From a beta proteobacterium AAP65 (GTDB taxonomy: Bacteria > Pseudomonadota > Gammaproteobacteria > Burkholderiales > Burkholderiaceae_C), in the NCBI GenBank assembly GCA_001295865.1, contig LJHW01000018.1, positions 1 through 64,000 of the forward strand: a DNA stretch of 64,000 nt, read 5' to 3'. A program made the translations under genes and the position numbers. The notes below the pieces were generated by a model. That model was not told where the DNA came from. It saw nothing but the letters and a program-made list of their open reading frames with translations, and did not search any database. Position 1 is the stretch's first letter. The number at the start of each line of letters is the position of its first letter. This document shows, piece after piece, positions 24,487 to 31,912 of this stretch.

Positions 24487-24768
24487 ATGAGCGAGTACCC
24501 CCTGCGCACGGCCGAGCAGCTGTCCGTCCTGCTCCAAGCCTTCCGCAAGGAGTCGGGCCTGACCCAGAGCGAAGTCGCCCTGCGCTTGGGCGTCACCCAG
24601 CAAACGTACTCGACCTTGGAGCGCAACGCGGAAACCGTTGGCGTGGGCAGGCTCCTGAAGTTGCTGGGCATCCTCGGCGTCGAACTGGTCCTGAGCAAGC
24701 CGGCAAGCATCACGGATACACCGACCGGCCAGACACAGCCCGAGGCGGGCGACAAGCCAGCCTGGTGA
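24487..24768 (+). CDS. hipB: HipB-like antitoxin, XRE-family DNA-binding protein
   Basis: 93 aa from ATG 24487 with GGAGG 4 bases upstream. A helix-turn-helix occupies about residues 15-70 (LLQAFRKESGLTQSEVALRL, then QQTYSTLERNAETVGVGRLL). This is the HipB-type XRE domain, with a short Pro/Thr-rich tail that in HipB is the flexible degradable end. It should neutralise the HipA kinase encoded next and repress the operon at the palindromes just upstream. Its TGA overlaps the GTG start of hipA (GTGA at 24765-24768). Confidence 0.88.
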   Translation: MSEYPLRTAEQLSVLLQAFRKESGLTQSEVALRLGVTQQTYSTLERNAETVGVGRLLKLLGILGVELVLSKPASITDTPTGQTQPEAGDKPAW

Positions 24769-26150
24769 ACATCATGGACCGCCGCTCGACGATCCGCTTG
24801 AACCGGGCCAGCCAGTCTCTAGGACTGTGGATGAACGGGGCCTATGTCGGCACCTGGAGCCTCGGGCTGAACGCGCCCGACACCCTGCAGTACGCCCCCG
24901 ACTGGACGCGCTCGGAGCAGGGTCGCCCGTTGTCGCTGTCGCTGCCCTTCATGCCGGGCAACATCCCCCACCGCGGCCCACACGTCCGGGCATGGTTCGA
25001 GAACCTGCTGCCCGACAGCAAGGACATCCGCGAGCGCATGGCACGCCGGTACCGTGCCGATTCCACCGATGCCTTCGACCTGCTGGCCGAGGCGGGCCGC
25101 GACTGCGCCGGCGCGCTGCAGATCCTGCCCGACCAGACAAAAGGCACGGCATCGTCCGGCGTGGCACCACTGGAGGCGGACCCACTGACCGAGGCCGAAG
25201 TGGCCGCGCTGCTGCGTGCCACCACCACGCCCCAGGTGCTGGGACTCGCGGGCGAAGACGCTGACCTGCGCATCTCGATCGCCGGCGCCCAGGAGAAGAC
25301 GGCGCTGCTCCAGAGGGATGGCACGTGGTACCTCCCGCACAGCGCAACGCCCACCACGCACATCCTCAAGCTGCCGCTCGGCCTGATCGGGGGCATGAAG
25401 CTCGACATGCGCCATTCGGTCGAGAACGAGTGGCTGTGTGCCCAGATACTGGCCGCCTACGGGCTGCCAGTGGCGGCCTGCGAGCCGGTGACCTTCGAAG
25501 ACCTGAAGGTGCTGGCCGTCGAGAGATTCGACCGTGCCTGGTGGACAGCGCCTCAAGGGGACGCGCGGCTTGTGCGGCTGCCACAAGAAGATCTGTGCCA
25601 GGCCAAAGGTGTGCCACCTTCCGCCAAGTACGAGGCCGATGGCGGGCCCGGCATCGACGCAATCTTCCAGGTGCTGGAAGGCTCGACGATGCGGGAACAG
25701 GACCGCAGGGTCTTCTTCCAGTCGCAACTGCTGTTCTGGATGCTGTGCGCCACCGACGGCCACGCGAAGAACTTCAGCCTCCTCATCCGGCCCGGCGGAC
25801 GCTTCCAACTCACGCCGCTGTACGACGTGCTGTCGGCCTACCCGGTGCTGGGCGAAGGGCCGTCGAAGATCTCGCCGCACAAGGCCAAGCTGGCCATGGC
25901 GGTACGAACCCAGAACGCTCACTGGAAGATCAAGGACATCCATCGTCGGCACTGGCTGGAGCTTGGCACGCGACACGGCGTCGTCACGGTCGATGGGCGA
26001 CCGGCCCAGGTGGTGATCGACGACCTGATCGCGCGAACGCCCGAGGTGCTGGCTGAGGTGCGCGCGCAACTGCCGCCAGGCTTTCCGGGCGAGGTGGCGG
26101 ACAGCATTCTTGCGGGCCTTGAAGGCGCCGCCGTGCGATTGGCGGCCTGA
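24765..26150 (+). CDS. hipA: HipA-family serine/threonine kinase toxin
   Basis: 461 aa from GTG 24765 overlapping the hipB stop; ATG 24774 is an alternative. The N-terminal couple_hipA subdomain is seen in LWMNGAYVGTWSL and LSLSLPF. HipA features follow: WFENLLPDS, SIAGAQEKTALL (nucleotide-binding loop), HILKLP, ERFDR, and the catalytic/metal segment CATDGHAKNFSLL followed by LTPLYDVLS. All key residues appear present, so an active kinase is expected. In characterised cases HipA phosphorylates glutamyl-tRNA synthetase and induces dormancy; the substrate here is not shown. A GGGCCTGAC repeat runs across its stop. Confidence 0.9.
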   Translation: MNIMDRRSTIRLNRASQSLGLWMNGAYVGTWSLGLNAPDTLQYAPDWTRSEQGRPLSLSLPFMPGNIPHRGPHVRAWFENLLPDSKDIRERMARRYRADSTDAFDLLAEAGRDCAGALQILPDQTKGTASSGVAPLEADPLTEAEVAALLRATTTPQVLGLAGEDADLRISIAGAQEKTALLQRDGTWYLPHSATPTTHILKLPLGLIGGMKLDMRHSVENEWLCAQILAAYGLPVAACEPVTFEDLKVLAVERFDRAWWTAPQGDARLVRLPQEDLCQAKGVPPSAKYEADGGPGIDAIFQVLEGSTMREQDRRVFFQSQLLFWMLCATDGHAKNFSLLIRPGGRFQLTPLYDVLSAYPVLGEGPSKISPHKAKLAMAVRTQNAHWKIKDIHRRHWLELGTRHGVVTVDGRPAQVVIDDLIARTPEVLAEVRAQLPPGFPGEVADSILAGLEGAAVRLAA

Positions 26151-26169
26151 CGGGCCTGACGGGCCTGAT
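26144..26169 (+). repeat. Short tandem repeat across the hipA stop codon
   Basis: Three copies of a 9-base unit GGGCCTGAC (the first lacks one G, the last ends in T) run from 26144 to 26169, overlapping the TGA of hipA. Probably a slippage product; no function is evident. A slippage change here would only alter the last codons or the gap that follows. Confidence 0.6.
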
Positions 26170-26302
26170 GACGCCCTGCGCTGCCGCAACTGGCTGCAGC
26201 CATTGGAGCCAGCGCGGGCCTTGCGTTTGCGGTCGCCCTTCATGAGCGCCGCTGCAGGTGGACGCGCTCATCATGCCCAGGACGCTGACGCATACTGACC
26301 TC

Positions 26303-26698
26303 ATGGAGAACAGCACGCCGTGCCCCTTCTGCGCATTGCCAGAGTCGCGCGTGCTTTTGCGCAACGCCGCTGCGGTCGCCATTCGCGATGGATACCCGGT
26401 TGCTCCCGGGCACACGTTGGTGATTCCTGTGCGTCACGTGCCGTCGTTCTTTGAAACGACGCTGGAGGAACGCATGGCGATGCTTGAACTGCTCGACCAG
26501 GCGAAGCAGCAATTGCAATTGGAATTCGGCCCGGCCGGCTACAACATCGGCATCAACGATGGCGCCGCGGCCGGGCAGACGATCGGCCATTTGCACATTC
26601 ATTTGATCCCACGCTACCCCGGCGATCGGCCAGATCCACGCGGCGGCGTGCGGTGGGTGATGCCTGATAAGGCCGACTACTGGACGGGCCGGCCCTGA
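26303..26698 (+). CDS. HIT-family nucleotide hydrolase/transferase
   Basis: 131 aa. The HIT triad HLHIH is intact (His96, His98, His100, in GQTIGHLHIHLIPR), preceded by the typical GHTLVIPVRHVPSFF and GYNIGINDGAAAGQ. CPFC near the N-terminus is the zinc-binding pair of HIT proteins. It should cleave nucleotide-phosphoramidate or dinucleoside polyphosphate substrates. ATG 26303 begins at the usual family start, though no ribosome site is clear; GTG 26258 and ATG 26273 are in frame. It lies between hipA and the HNH endonuclease; HIT proteins are common in such accessory segments, but a functional link is inference. Confidence 0.88.
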   Translation: MENSTPCPFCALPESRVLLRNAAAVAIRDGYPVAPGHTLVIPVRHVPSFFETTLEERMAMLELLDQAKQQLQLEFGPAGYNIGINDGAAAGQTIGHLHIHLIPRYPGDRPDPRGGVRWVMPDKADYWTGRP

Positions 26699-26699
26699 C

Positions 26700-27689
26700 A
26701 TGAAGAGCGCGATCGAAGTCCTGGATGTCTTCGACAACATCCGCCGCGCTCAGCGTGCGGGGGTGTATGCGCCGCACAAGCCGCTGCTCATCCTCTTGGC
26801 ACTGGCCCGGGTTCAGCACGGCAAACCCAGGCTCGTCGAGTTCTCGGCGATCGACGACCGGCTCAAGCAGCTGTTGGCTGAATTCGGCCCGACCGGTGCG
26901 GCCAAATCACGGCATTACCCGTTCTGGCACTTGGCCACAGACGGACATGGCGCGCTGTGGGAGTTGAGTGGCCCGCGGGACATTCTGAAGCGCCCAGCCG
27001 GCGCAACGCCCAGCCTGACCGAATTGCGCGCCCACCACCTCAAGGGCGGATTTCCCGCCAACATCGACGCGGCGTTGCGCCAGATCCCCGGTCTTTTGCA
27101 GGCGGTGGCCCTCCGCGTGCTGGAGGCCTACTTCCCCGCCACCCTGCAGGCCGACATCGCGGCTGGTCTCGGCCTGGACCTCGAAGGGCCGACCGAAGTT
27201 CGAGAAGCGGGCCCGCTCACGACCGTTGACACGAGTACGCAGCGCCGCCGGCGCGATCCGGGTTTTCGTGAGCGGGTGCTTCGCGCCTACGAGTACCGGT
27301 GTTGTGTCTGCGGGTTCGACCTGCGCATCGGGCTCTCGCCAGCCGGGTTGGAAGCAGCGCACATCCAATGGCATCACGTGGGCGGGCCTGACATCGAGCC
27401 CAACGGGCTGTCGCTCTGCTCACTCCACCACAAGCTGTTCGACCTGGGCGCCTTCACCGTAGAGCCATCGGAGCACCGAGTGGTCTTCAGCCAGCATGCG
27501 ATCAGTGGCGGCAGAGGCGTGGCGGGCGAATTGCAGTTTCACGGCCGGCCGATCCACGCGCCGCAACATGGCGATCTTCTGCCGGCACCGGAGTTTCTGG
27601 CCTGGAACTGGAAGAGCGTGTTCAAGAAGCCTGCACGAGTGCCCTTCAAGGACCCAGCGCCGAACAGTTCTTCAATCACAAGCGGCTGA
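26700..27689 (+). CDS. SBD-HNH phosphorothioate-dependent-type restriction endonuclease (type IV, ScoMcrA-like)
   Basis: 329 aa, 1 base after the HIT gene stop. The N-terminal half resembles the sulfur-binding domain (SBD) of ScoMcrA/SprMcrA: APHKPLLILLAL near residues 24-35, SRHYPFWHL at 70-78 with the Arg-His-Tyr core, and AHHLKGGF at 111-118. The C-terminal HNH nuclease has CCVCG (201-205), AAHI with His221, NGLSLC with Asn235, and SLHH with His244. Cys204, Cys240 and nearby Cys/His residues would bind zinc. Such enzymes cut DNA carrying phosphorothioate (Dnd) modification. No dnd genes are in the window, as expected for a restrictor of foreign modified DNA. The coding sequence looks less GC-rich than its neighbours, suggesting transfer. 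Confidence 0.82.
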   Translation: MKSAIEVLDVFDNIRRAQRAGVYAPHKPLLILLALARVQHGKPRLVEFSAIDDRLKQLLAEFGPTGAAKSRHYPFWHLATDGHGALWELSGPRDILKRPAGATPSLTELRAHHLKGGFPANIDAALRQIPGLLQAVALRVLEAYFPATLQADIAAGLGLDLEGPTEVREAGPLTTVDTSTQRRRRDPGFRERVLRAYEYRCCVCGFDLRIGLSPAGLEAAHIQWHHVGGPDIEPNGLSLCSLHHKLFDLGAFTVEPSEHRVVFSQHAISGGRGVAGELQFHGRPIHAPQHGDLLPAPEFLAWNWKSVFKKPARVPFKDPAPNSSSITSG

Positions 27690-27750
27690 TCACGCAGATC
27701 ATGCAAGGCTTGGTCGCGGGCGATGGAGGCGCGACGGACCCAGAAACGCC

Positions 27751-27773
27751 GAAGCCCGCGCGGGGCGGGCTTC
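27751..27773 (-). terminator. Rho-independent-like terminator after tRNA-fMet
   Basis: GAAGCCCG (27751-27758) pairs with CGGGCTTC (27766-27773). On the minus strand the hairpin follows the tRNA 3' end by about 28 bases and is followed by GGCGTTTCTG, a short T-run. It could also end the endonuclease transcript coming from the other side. Confidence 0.6.
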
Positions 27774-27801
27774 GTGGGTGCTGGTAGGCACCGGTATTTC
27801 T

Positions 27802-27878
<77 letters not shown>

Positions 27879-27890
27879 ACTGAGCTGCGC

Positions 27891-27896
27891 AGTATA
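27891..27896 (-). promoter_or_regulatory. -10 element of the tRNA-fMet gene
   Basis: TATACT on the minus strand, 12 bases before the tRNA 5' end, is a near-consensus -10. A matching -35 was not clear. The position would give a very short leader, as is usual for tRNA genes. Confidence 0.5.
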
Positions 27897-27993
27897 GCCG
27901 ACTTCGCTGGGCCGGCCTTCGATGGTCAGATCTGCCGCCCTACGATCACGCCCGTCGCACACTGCACCGCGAACCACGACAAGGAAACCTGCC

Positions 27994-28704
27994 ATGCATT
28001 CGCAGCCCACCCCCACCCCCACCGTCACCGCACCGCTGCACGGCCTGCGCGTGCTCGTCACGCAGGCCGATGCCTTCATGGGCCCTGCCTTGTGCGCGGT
28101 GCTGGCCGAGCAGGGCGCCACGGTTGTGGCCAGCACTGCAGCGCTGAGCGCGCCGCAGGCGGCGGCCGAGGTGGTGGCTGCGGCCGGCGCCATCGACGTG
28201 CTGGTGGCCAACCTCGCGTTGCACGCACCCTCCACGCCGGCCGTGGAAGTGGGCGATGACGAATGGCGCGAGGTCTTCGCCGCGCTCGTCGACCCCCTGC
28301 CCCGCCTGGTGCGCGCTGCCGTGCCCGGCATGGTGCAGCGCGGCGGGGGCAAGGTGCTGGTGATGGGCAGCGCCTCGGCGCTGCGCGGCATGAAGCGCGC
28401 CAGCAGCTACAGCGCCGCACGCGGCGCGCAGCTGGCCTACGTGCAGGCGGTGGGTGTGGAGCTCGCGCCGCGGCGCGTGCAGGTCAATGCCATCGCGCAG
28501 AACTTCGTCGACAACCCCACCTACTTTCCGCCCGAGGTGCAGGCCAACCCGCGTTTCCAGGAGCGGCTGGCGCGCGAGGTGCCGCTGGGCCGCCTGGTGG
28601 CCGCGCGTGAAGACGCGATGTTTGCGGCCTACCTGTGCAGCCCCGCGGCCAGCTGCTTCGTGGGCCAGGTGTTTCCCGTGTGTGGGGGTTGGGTGGCGCG
28701 CTGA
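27994..28704 (+). CDS. Halohydrin dehalogenase (haloalcohol dehalogenase), SDR-derived
   Basis: 236 aa from ATG 27994 with AAGGA upstream. It looks like a short-chain dehydrogenase, but both diagnostic halohydrin dehalogenase motifs are present: T-x4-F-x-G (Thr23, Phe28, Gly30) in place of the NAD(P)-binding TGxxxGxG, and S-x12-Y-x3-R (Ser126, Tyr139, Arg143) in place of the Ser-Tyr-Lys triad. The halide-pocket region DNPTYFPP and the downstream VPLGRL also match HheA-like enzymes as I remember them. These enzymes convert vicinal haloalcohols to epoxides and halide without a nucleotide cofactor. The gene stands alone; no haloalkane-catabolism neighbours were seen. Confidence 0.87.
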   Translation: MHSQPTPTPTVTAPLHGLRVLVTQADAFMGPALCAVLAEQGATVVASTAALSAPQAAAEVVAAAGAIDVLVANLALHAPSTPAVEVGDDEWREVFAALVDPLPRLVRAAVPGMVQRGGGKVLVMGSASALRGMKRASSYSAARGAQLAYVQAVGVELAPRRVQVNAIAQNFVDNPTYFPPEVQANPRFQERLAREVPLGRLVAAREDAMFAAYLCSPAASCFVGQVFPVCGGWVAR

Positions 28705-28726
28705 ACCGCGCGGCGCCAGGCGCGCC

Positions 28727-29452
28727 TCAGCCCGCTGCGCGCGGGTCTTCCAGCTTGTAACCCAGGCCGCGCAGCGTGTGGATCAGCGGCACGGCCTGCC
28801 CGTCGTCGATCTTGCTGCGCAGGCGGCGGATGTAGACATCGACGATGTTGGTCAGCGGGTCTTCGTGGGTGCCCCACACATTGGCCAGGATGCGCTCGCG
28901 GCTGAAGAGCCGGCCCGGGGCGTTCATCAGCAGTTCCAGCAGCGCCAGCTCGCGCGCGGTGAGCACCAGCGCCTGGCCGCCGCGGCGCGCCTGCATGCGC
29001 TCACGGTCGAGGTCGAGGTCGGCCACCTGCAGCAGCCGCGCGGGCGCGGGGCGGTGTTCGCGGCCACGCCGGCCCAAAGCCTCCAGCCGCGCCAGCAGTT
29101 CCTCGAACTCGAAGGGTTTGCACAGGTAGTCGTCGGCGCCCAGGCGCAGGCCGCTCACGCGGTCTTCCAGCGTGCCCAGCGCGGTCAGCATGAGGATGGG
29201 CAGCTGCACCTGCTGCGCGCGCAGCGTCTGGCACACCTCCAGCCCGCTCAGGCCCGGCAGCATCACGTCCAGCACCAGCACGGTGGGTTCGTCGCCGGGG
29301 CCGCTGCGGGCGGCCTCGCGCGCAGCGTCTTGCGCCAGCGCCAGACCCTCGGGGCCGGTGGCGGCGCGCTGCACGCGGTGGCCTTCGGCACGCAGGCCGC
29401 GCAACAGAAAATCGGCGACGCGGGCGTCGTCTTCAACGAGCAAGATGTTCAT
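28727..29452 (-). CDS. OmpR/PhoB-family response regulator
   Basis: 241 aa from ATG 29452, which overlaps the stop of the kinase gene upstream (ATGA). The receiver has LLVEDDARV, phospho-Asp in VLVLDVMLPGLSGLEV, LMLTALG and DDYLCKPFEFEELLAR. The DNA-binding domain has LTARELALLELLMNAPGRLF and NIVDVYIRRLRSKID, like the CusR/PcoR branch. A loop between beta3 and alpha2 carries a few extra residues (SGPGDEPT). It is the partner of the kinase encoded upstream, and the natural candidate to bind the six 11-bp repeats at 31145-31210. Confidence 0.93.
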   Translation of the reverse strand: MNILLVEDDARVADFLLRGLRAEGHRVQRAATGPEGLALAQDAAREAARSGPGDEPTVLVLDVMLPGLSGLEVCQTLRAQQVQLPILMLTALGTLEDRVSGLRLGADDYLCKPFEFEELLARLEALGRRGREHRPAPARLLQVADLDLDRERMQARRGGQALVLTARELALLELLMNAPGRLFSRERILANVWGTHEDPLTNIVDVYIRRLRSKIDDGQAVPLIHTLRGLGYKLEDPRAAG

Positions 29453-31104
29453 GCCTGGGCGGTGTCGGGGCTGCCCGTCGTCTGCTGGGGCAGCGGCGTT
29501 GGCAGCAGCGGCAGCCACACGCGCGCCTGCGTGCCGCCACCGCTGCGCGGTGAGAGTTCCAGCCGCCCGCCGTGCGCCAGCGCCAGGGTGCGGGCGATGG
29601 CCAGGCCCAGGCCACTGCCATCGGCGCGGTGGCGGCGTGCGGCCGTGCCGCGGAAGTGGCGCTCGAAGACCTGCGGCAGCTCGTCGGCGGCGATGCCGAT
29701 GCCGCGGTCGAGCACGTCCACCTGCAGCCCGCGTGTGCTGTCGCCAGCAGCGGCCGGCGCGGCCGTCTCGGCCACCGCCAGCGTCACTTCGCCCCCGGCG
29801 CTGGAGTAGCGCACCGCGTTGTCCAGCAGCACCAGCAGCAGCTGGCGCAGGCGCTGCGCATCGCCCAGCAGCTGCCAGCGGCCGGCGGGCAGCGCAGCGG
29901 CGTTCAGCTGCACCTGGCTCTGCGCGGCCAGCGCGGCGGCCTGCGCCAGCGCTTCGGCCAGCGGGCCGGCGGCGTCGAGCGGCTGCTTCACGAGCGAGAG
30001 CGCGTCGAGGTCTTGCCGTGCCACGGCCAGCAGGTCGTCGATGACGTGCGCGAGATCGCGCGAGGTGTCGACGATGCGGCGCAGCGCGCTGCGGTACTCG
30101 TCGGCCGGGCGTTCGGGCCCGCGCAGCGTGATCTCGGCTTCACCGCGGATGGCAGTGGTGGGCGTGCGCAGCTCGTGGCTGATGTCGGCCAGCAGCTGGC
30201 GGCGCCGCGCGTCGGCCTGCTGCAGCGCGGCCAGGGCCTCTTGCAGCGCGGCGGTGCGGGCCTGCACCAGCGCTTCGAGTTCCTGGCGCTGTTGCGTCTC
30301 TTGCCGGCGGTGGTGCTGCAGCTCGGCGGCCAGGGTGTTGATGCTGCGCGCCACGGCGCTGAACTCGTCGCGGCCGTCCAGCGGGATGCGGTGCTGCAGC
30401 CGGCCTTGCTGCAGCGCCTCGGTGCCTTCGATCAGGTGGTCGAGCGGGCCGCGCAGCGCGCGTGTGAAGTAGCCCGCGGCCAGCAGCGCTGCTGCAGCCA
30501 GCGTGCCAGCCATGGCGAGCCACAGGCCGCGCATCCAGGCCAGCGTGGCATCGGCGGCTTCGCGCTCGCGCTGCACGGCTGCGGCTTCGCGTTGGATGCT
30601 GTCGCCCAGCAGCTGGCGCAGATCACGCCCTTGCGACAGGTCGAACACCGCCGACAGCGCCTGCCAGGCCTGGCGCGCATCGGCACCGGCCAGCAGCGGC
30701 TGCGCCTGCGCCACCGCGGCTTCCAGCTCGGCCAGGCTGCGTGTCAGCACGGCCAGCGCGTCTTGCCGGCGCAGGTGTTCACTGCGGCTGGCGCTGTCGT
30801 CGTCCAGCGCCACGGCCTGGTCGGCCCATTGCTGCAGCCGCGCCAGCGTGGCGCGCATCTGCGCCTGCAGCTGTGTGCGCACGGCCTCGTCGGCCCCGGC
30901 GCCCTGCTGCAGCTGCGCCACCCAGGTGCGCAGCCGCTGCTTGTCGGCCGAGAGTTCGATGAAGCCGCGCTCGATGTCGCTGGCCACACGCCCGCGCTGC
31001 ACCTGGCGCTCGGCCACGCGCAGCGCAGCGGCAGCGCCGATGCCTTCCACGACAACGGCGGCGGCCAGCAGGCTCAGCACCAGGCTCAGGCGACGGCGAA
31101 ACAT
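29449..31104 (-). CDS. Sensor histidine kinase (two TM, HAMP, HisKA, HATPase)
   Basis: 551 aa. TM1 is at about residues 6-26 and TM2 at about 190-212, with a helical periplasmic domain of about 160 residues between. HAMP (LDHLIEGTEALQQGRLQ) is followed by a long coiled coil rich in Gln/Glu/Ala. The H-box is DISHELRTPTTAI, the N-box LVLLDNAVRYS, and the ATP lid DRGIGI ... GSGLGLAIA. Here the kinase precedes the regulator and overlaps it. It is divergent from an exported-protein gene across a 192-base gap that contains a repeat array. The signal is unknown. Confidence 0.93.
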   Translation of the reverse strand: MFRRRLSLVLSLLAAAVVVEGIGAAAALRVAERQVQRGRVASDIERGFIELSADKQRLRTWVAQLQQGAGADEAVRTQLQAQMRATLARLQQWADQAVALDDDSASRSEHLRRQDALAVLTRSLAELEAAVAQAQPLLAGADARQAWQALSAVFDLSQGRDLRQLLGDSIQREAAAVQREREAADATLAWMRGLWLAMAGTLAAAALLAAGYFTRALRGPLDHLIEGTEALQQGRLQHRIPLDGRDEFSAVARSINTLAAELQHHRRQETQQRQELEALVQARTAALQEALAALQQADARRRQLLADISHELRTPTTAIRGEAEITLRGPERPADEYRSALRRIVDTSRDLAHVIDDLLAVARQDLDALSLVKQPLDAAGPLAEALAQAAALAAQSQVQLNAAALPAGRWQLLGDAQRLRQLLLVLLDNAVRYSSAGGEVTLAVAETAAPAAAGDSTRGLQVDVLDRGIGIAADELPQVFERHFRGTAARRHRADGSGLGLAIARTLALAHGGRLELSPRSGGGTQARVWLPLLPTPLPQQTTGSPDTAQA

Positions 31105-31144
31105 GGGGCGCGATTGTGGGCTGCGAGCCGGTGCCTGCCGGCTT

Positions 31145-31210
31145 GTTCATCTGCCGTTCATGCGCCGCTCATGCGCGGCTCATGGGCGGTTCAGGCGCGG
31201 TTCAAGGCGG
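31145..31210. repeat. Six 11-bp direct repeats, probable response-regulator binding array
   Basis: Units start at 31145, 31156, 31167, 31178, 31189 and 31200, exactly 11 bases apart, with consensus G[T/C]TCATGCGCS (the first two are GTTCATCTGCC and GTTCATGCGCC). A seventh GTTCAT occurs at 31225 out of register. OmpR-family regulators bind tandem half-sites with 11-bp spacing on one face of the helix. The array lies between the kinase start (31104, minus) and the exported-protein start (31297, plus), so it could control both. Confidence 0.65.
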
Positions 31211-31296
31211 GGGCTTGCAATGCGGTTCATCGCAGCGCCGCTTCAAGGTGTTGCGGCCCGCCCCCCGATCTCAAACCCCATTGAAGGAGAACCCGC

Positions 31297-31881
31297 ATGC
31301 GCTCACGCACTTCCACCCCTCTGGCCTTCCTGCCCTTCTGTGCTGCCGCGCTGGCCCTGGGCGCCGCCGCGCCCGTGGCGGCGCAGAACGTGCTGGTGGT
31401 GAACCAGGCCGTCACCGAGGCCGAAGTCACCGCCGCGCAGCGCGCCTGGTGCCAGGCCCTGGTGGACATCAGCAGCACCCACGCCCGCAGCGGCCAGCCT
31501 GCTGCCAAGGCCCTGGCCGAGCGGGTGATCGACGGTGCCTATGGCTACCAGATGGGCACCGTGCTCTTCAAGCCCACGCTGACCGTCGTGCCGCAGACCT
31601 TCCGCACCACGCGCGCTGGGGCGCTGGCCTATTTCGTGGGCGGCGATGCGGCCTTCCCGAAGGACACGGGTTTTGCGCTGAAGGGCTGGACGAAGTGCGA
31701 AGTGGCCAACGCCGCCGTCTTCATCGCCGGCGACTCGGCCACCACCATGGGCAACGTGCGCATCACCGGCGCGAAAGGCGACGTGACCACCGTCGACAAG
31801 ACCTGGAAGTTCGTCAAGGACGACGCCGGCAAGCTGCGCATCGTGGTGCACCACAGCTCGCTGCCCTACGCCGGCAGCTGA
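31297..31881 (+). CDS. Exported SnoaL/NTF2-like protein of unknown function
   Basis: 194 aa from ATG 31297 with AAGGAG upstream. The signal peptide ends near AAPVAAQ (about residue 31). The mature domain has an N-terminal helix pair with WCQALVDIS, then a curved sheet: GTVLFKPTLTVVPQTFRTT, ALAYFVGGD, NAAVFIAGDSATTMGNVRI and LRIVVHHSSLPY, which fits the NTF2-like or CaMKII-association fold. Proteins of this kind are often mislabelled 'phosphoribosyl-AMP cyclohydrolase'. Its divergent position next to a two-component system and repeat array suggests it is the system's target. Confidence 0.7.
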   Translation: MRSRTSTPLAFLPFCAAALALGAAAPVAAQNVLVVNQAVTEAEVTAAQRAWCQALVDISSTHARSGQPAAKALAERVIDGAYGYQMGTVLFKPTLTVVPQTFRTTRAGALAYFVGGDAAFPKDTGFALKGWTKCEVANAAVFIAGDSATTMGNVRITGAKGDVTTVDKTWKFVKDDAGKLRIVVHHSSLPYAGS

Positions 31882-31912
31882 GCCCGGTCAGGCGCAGGCG
31901 CTGGCCTGCGCC

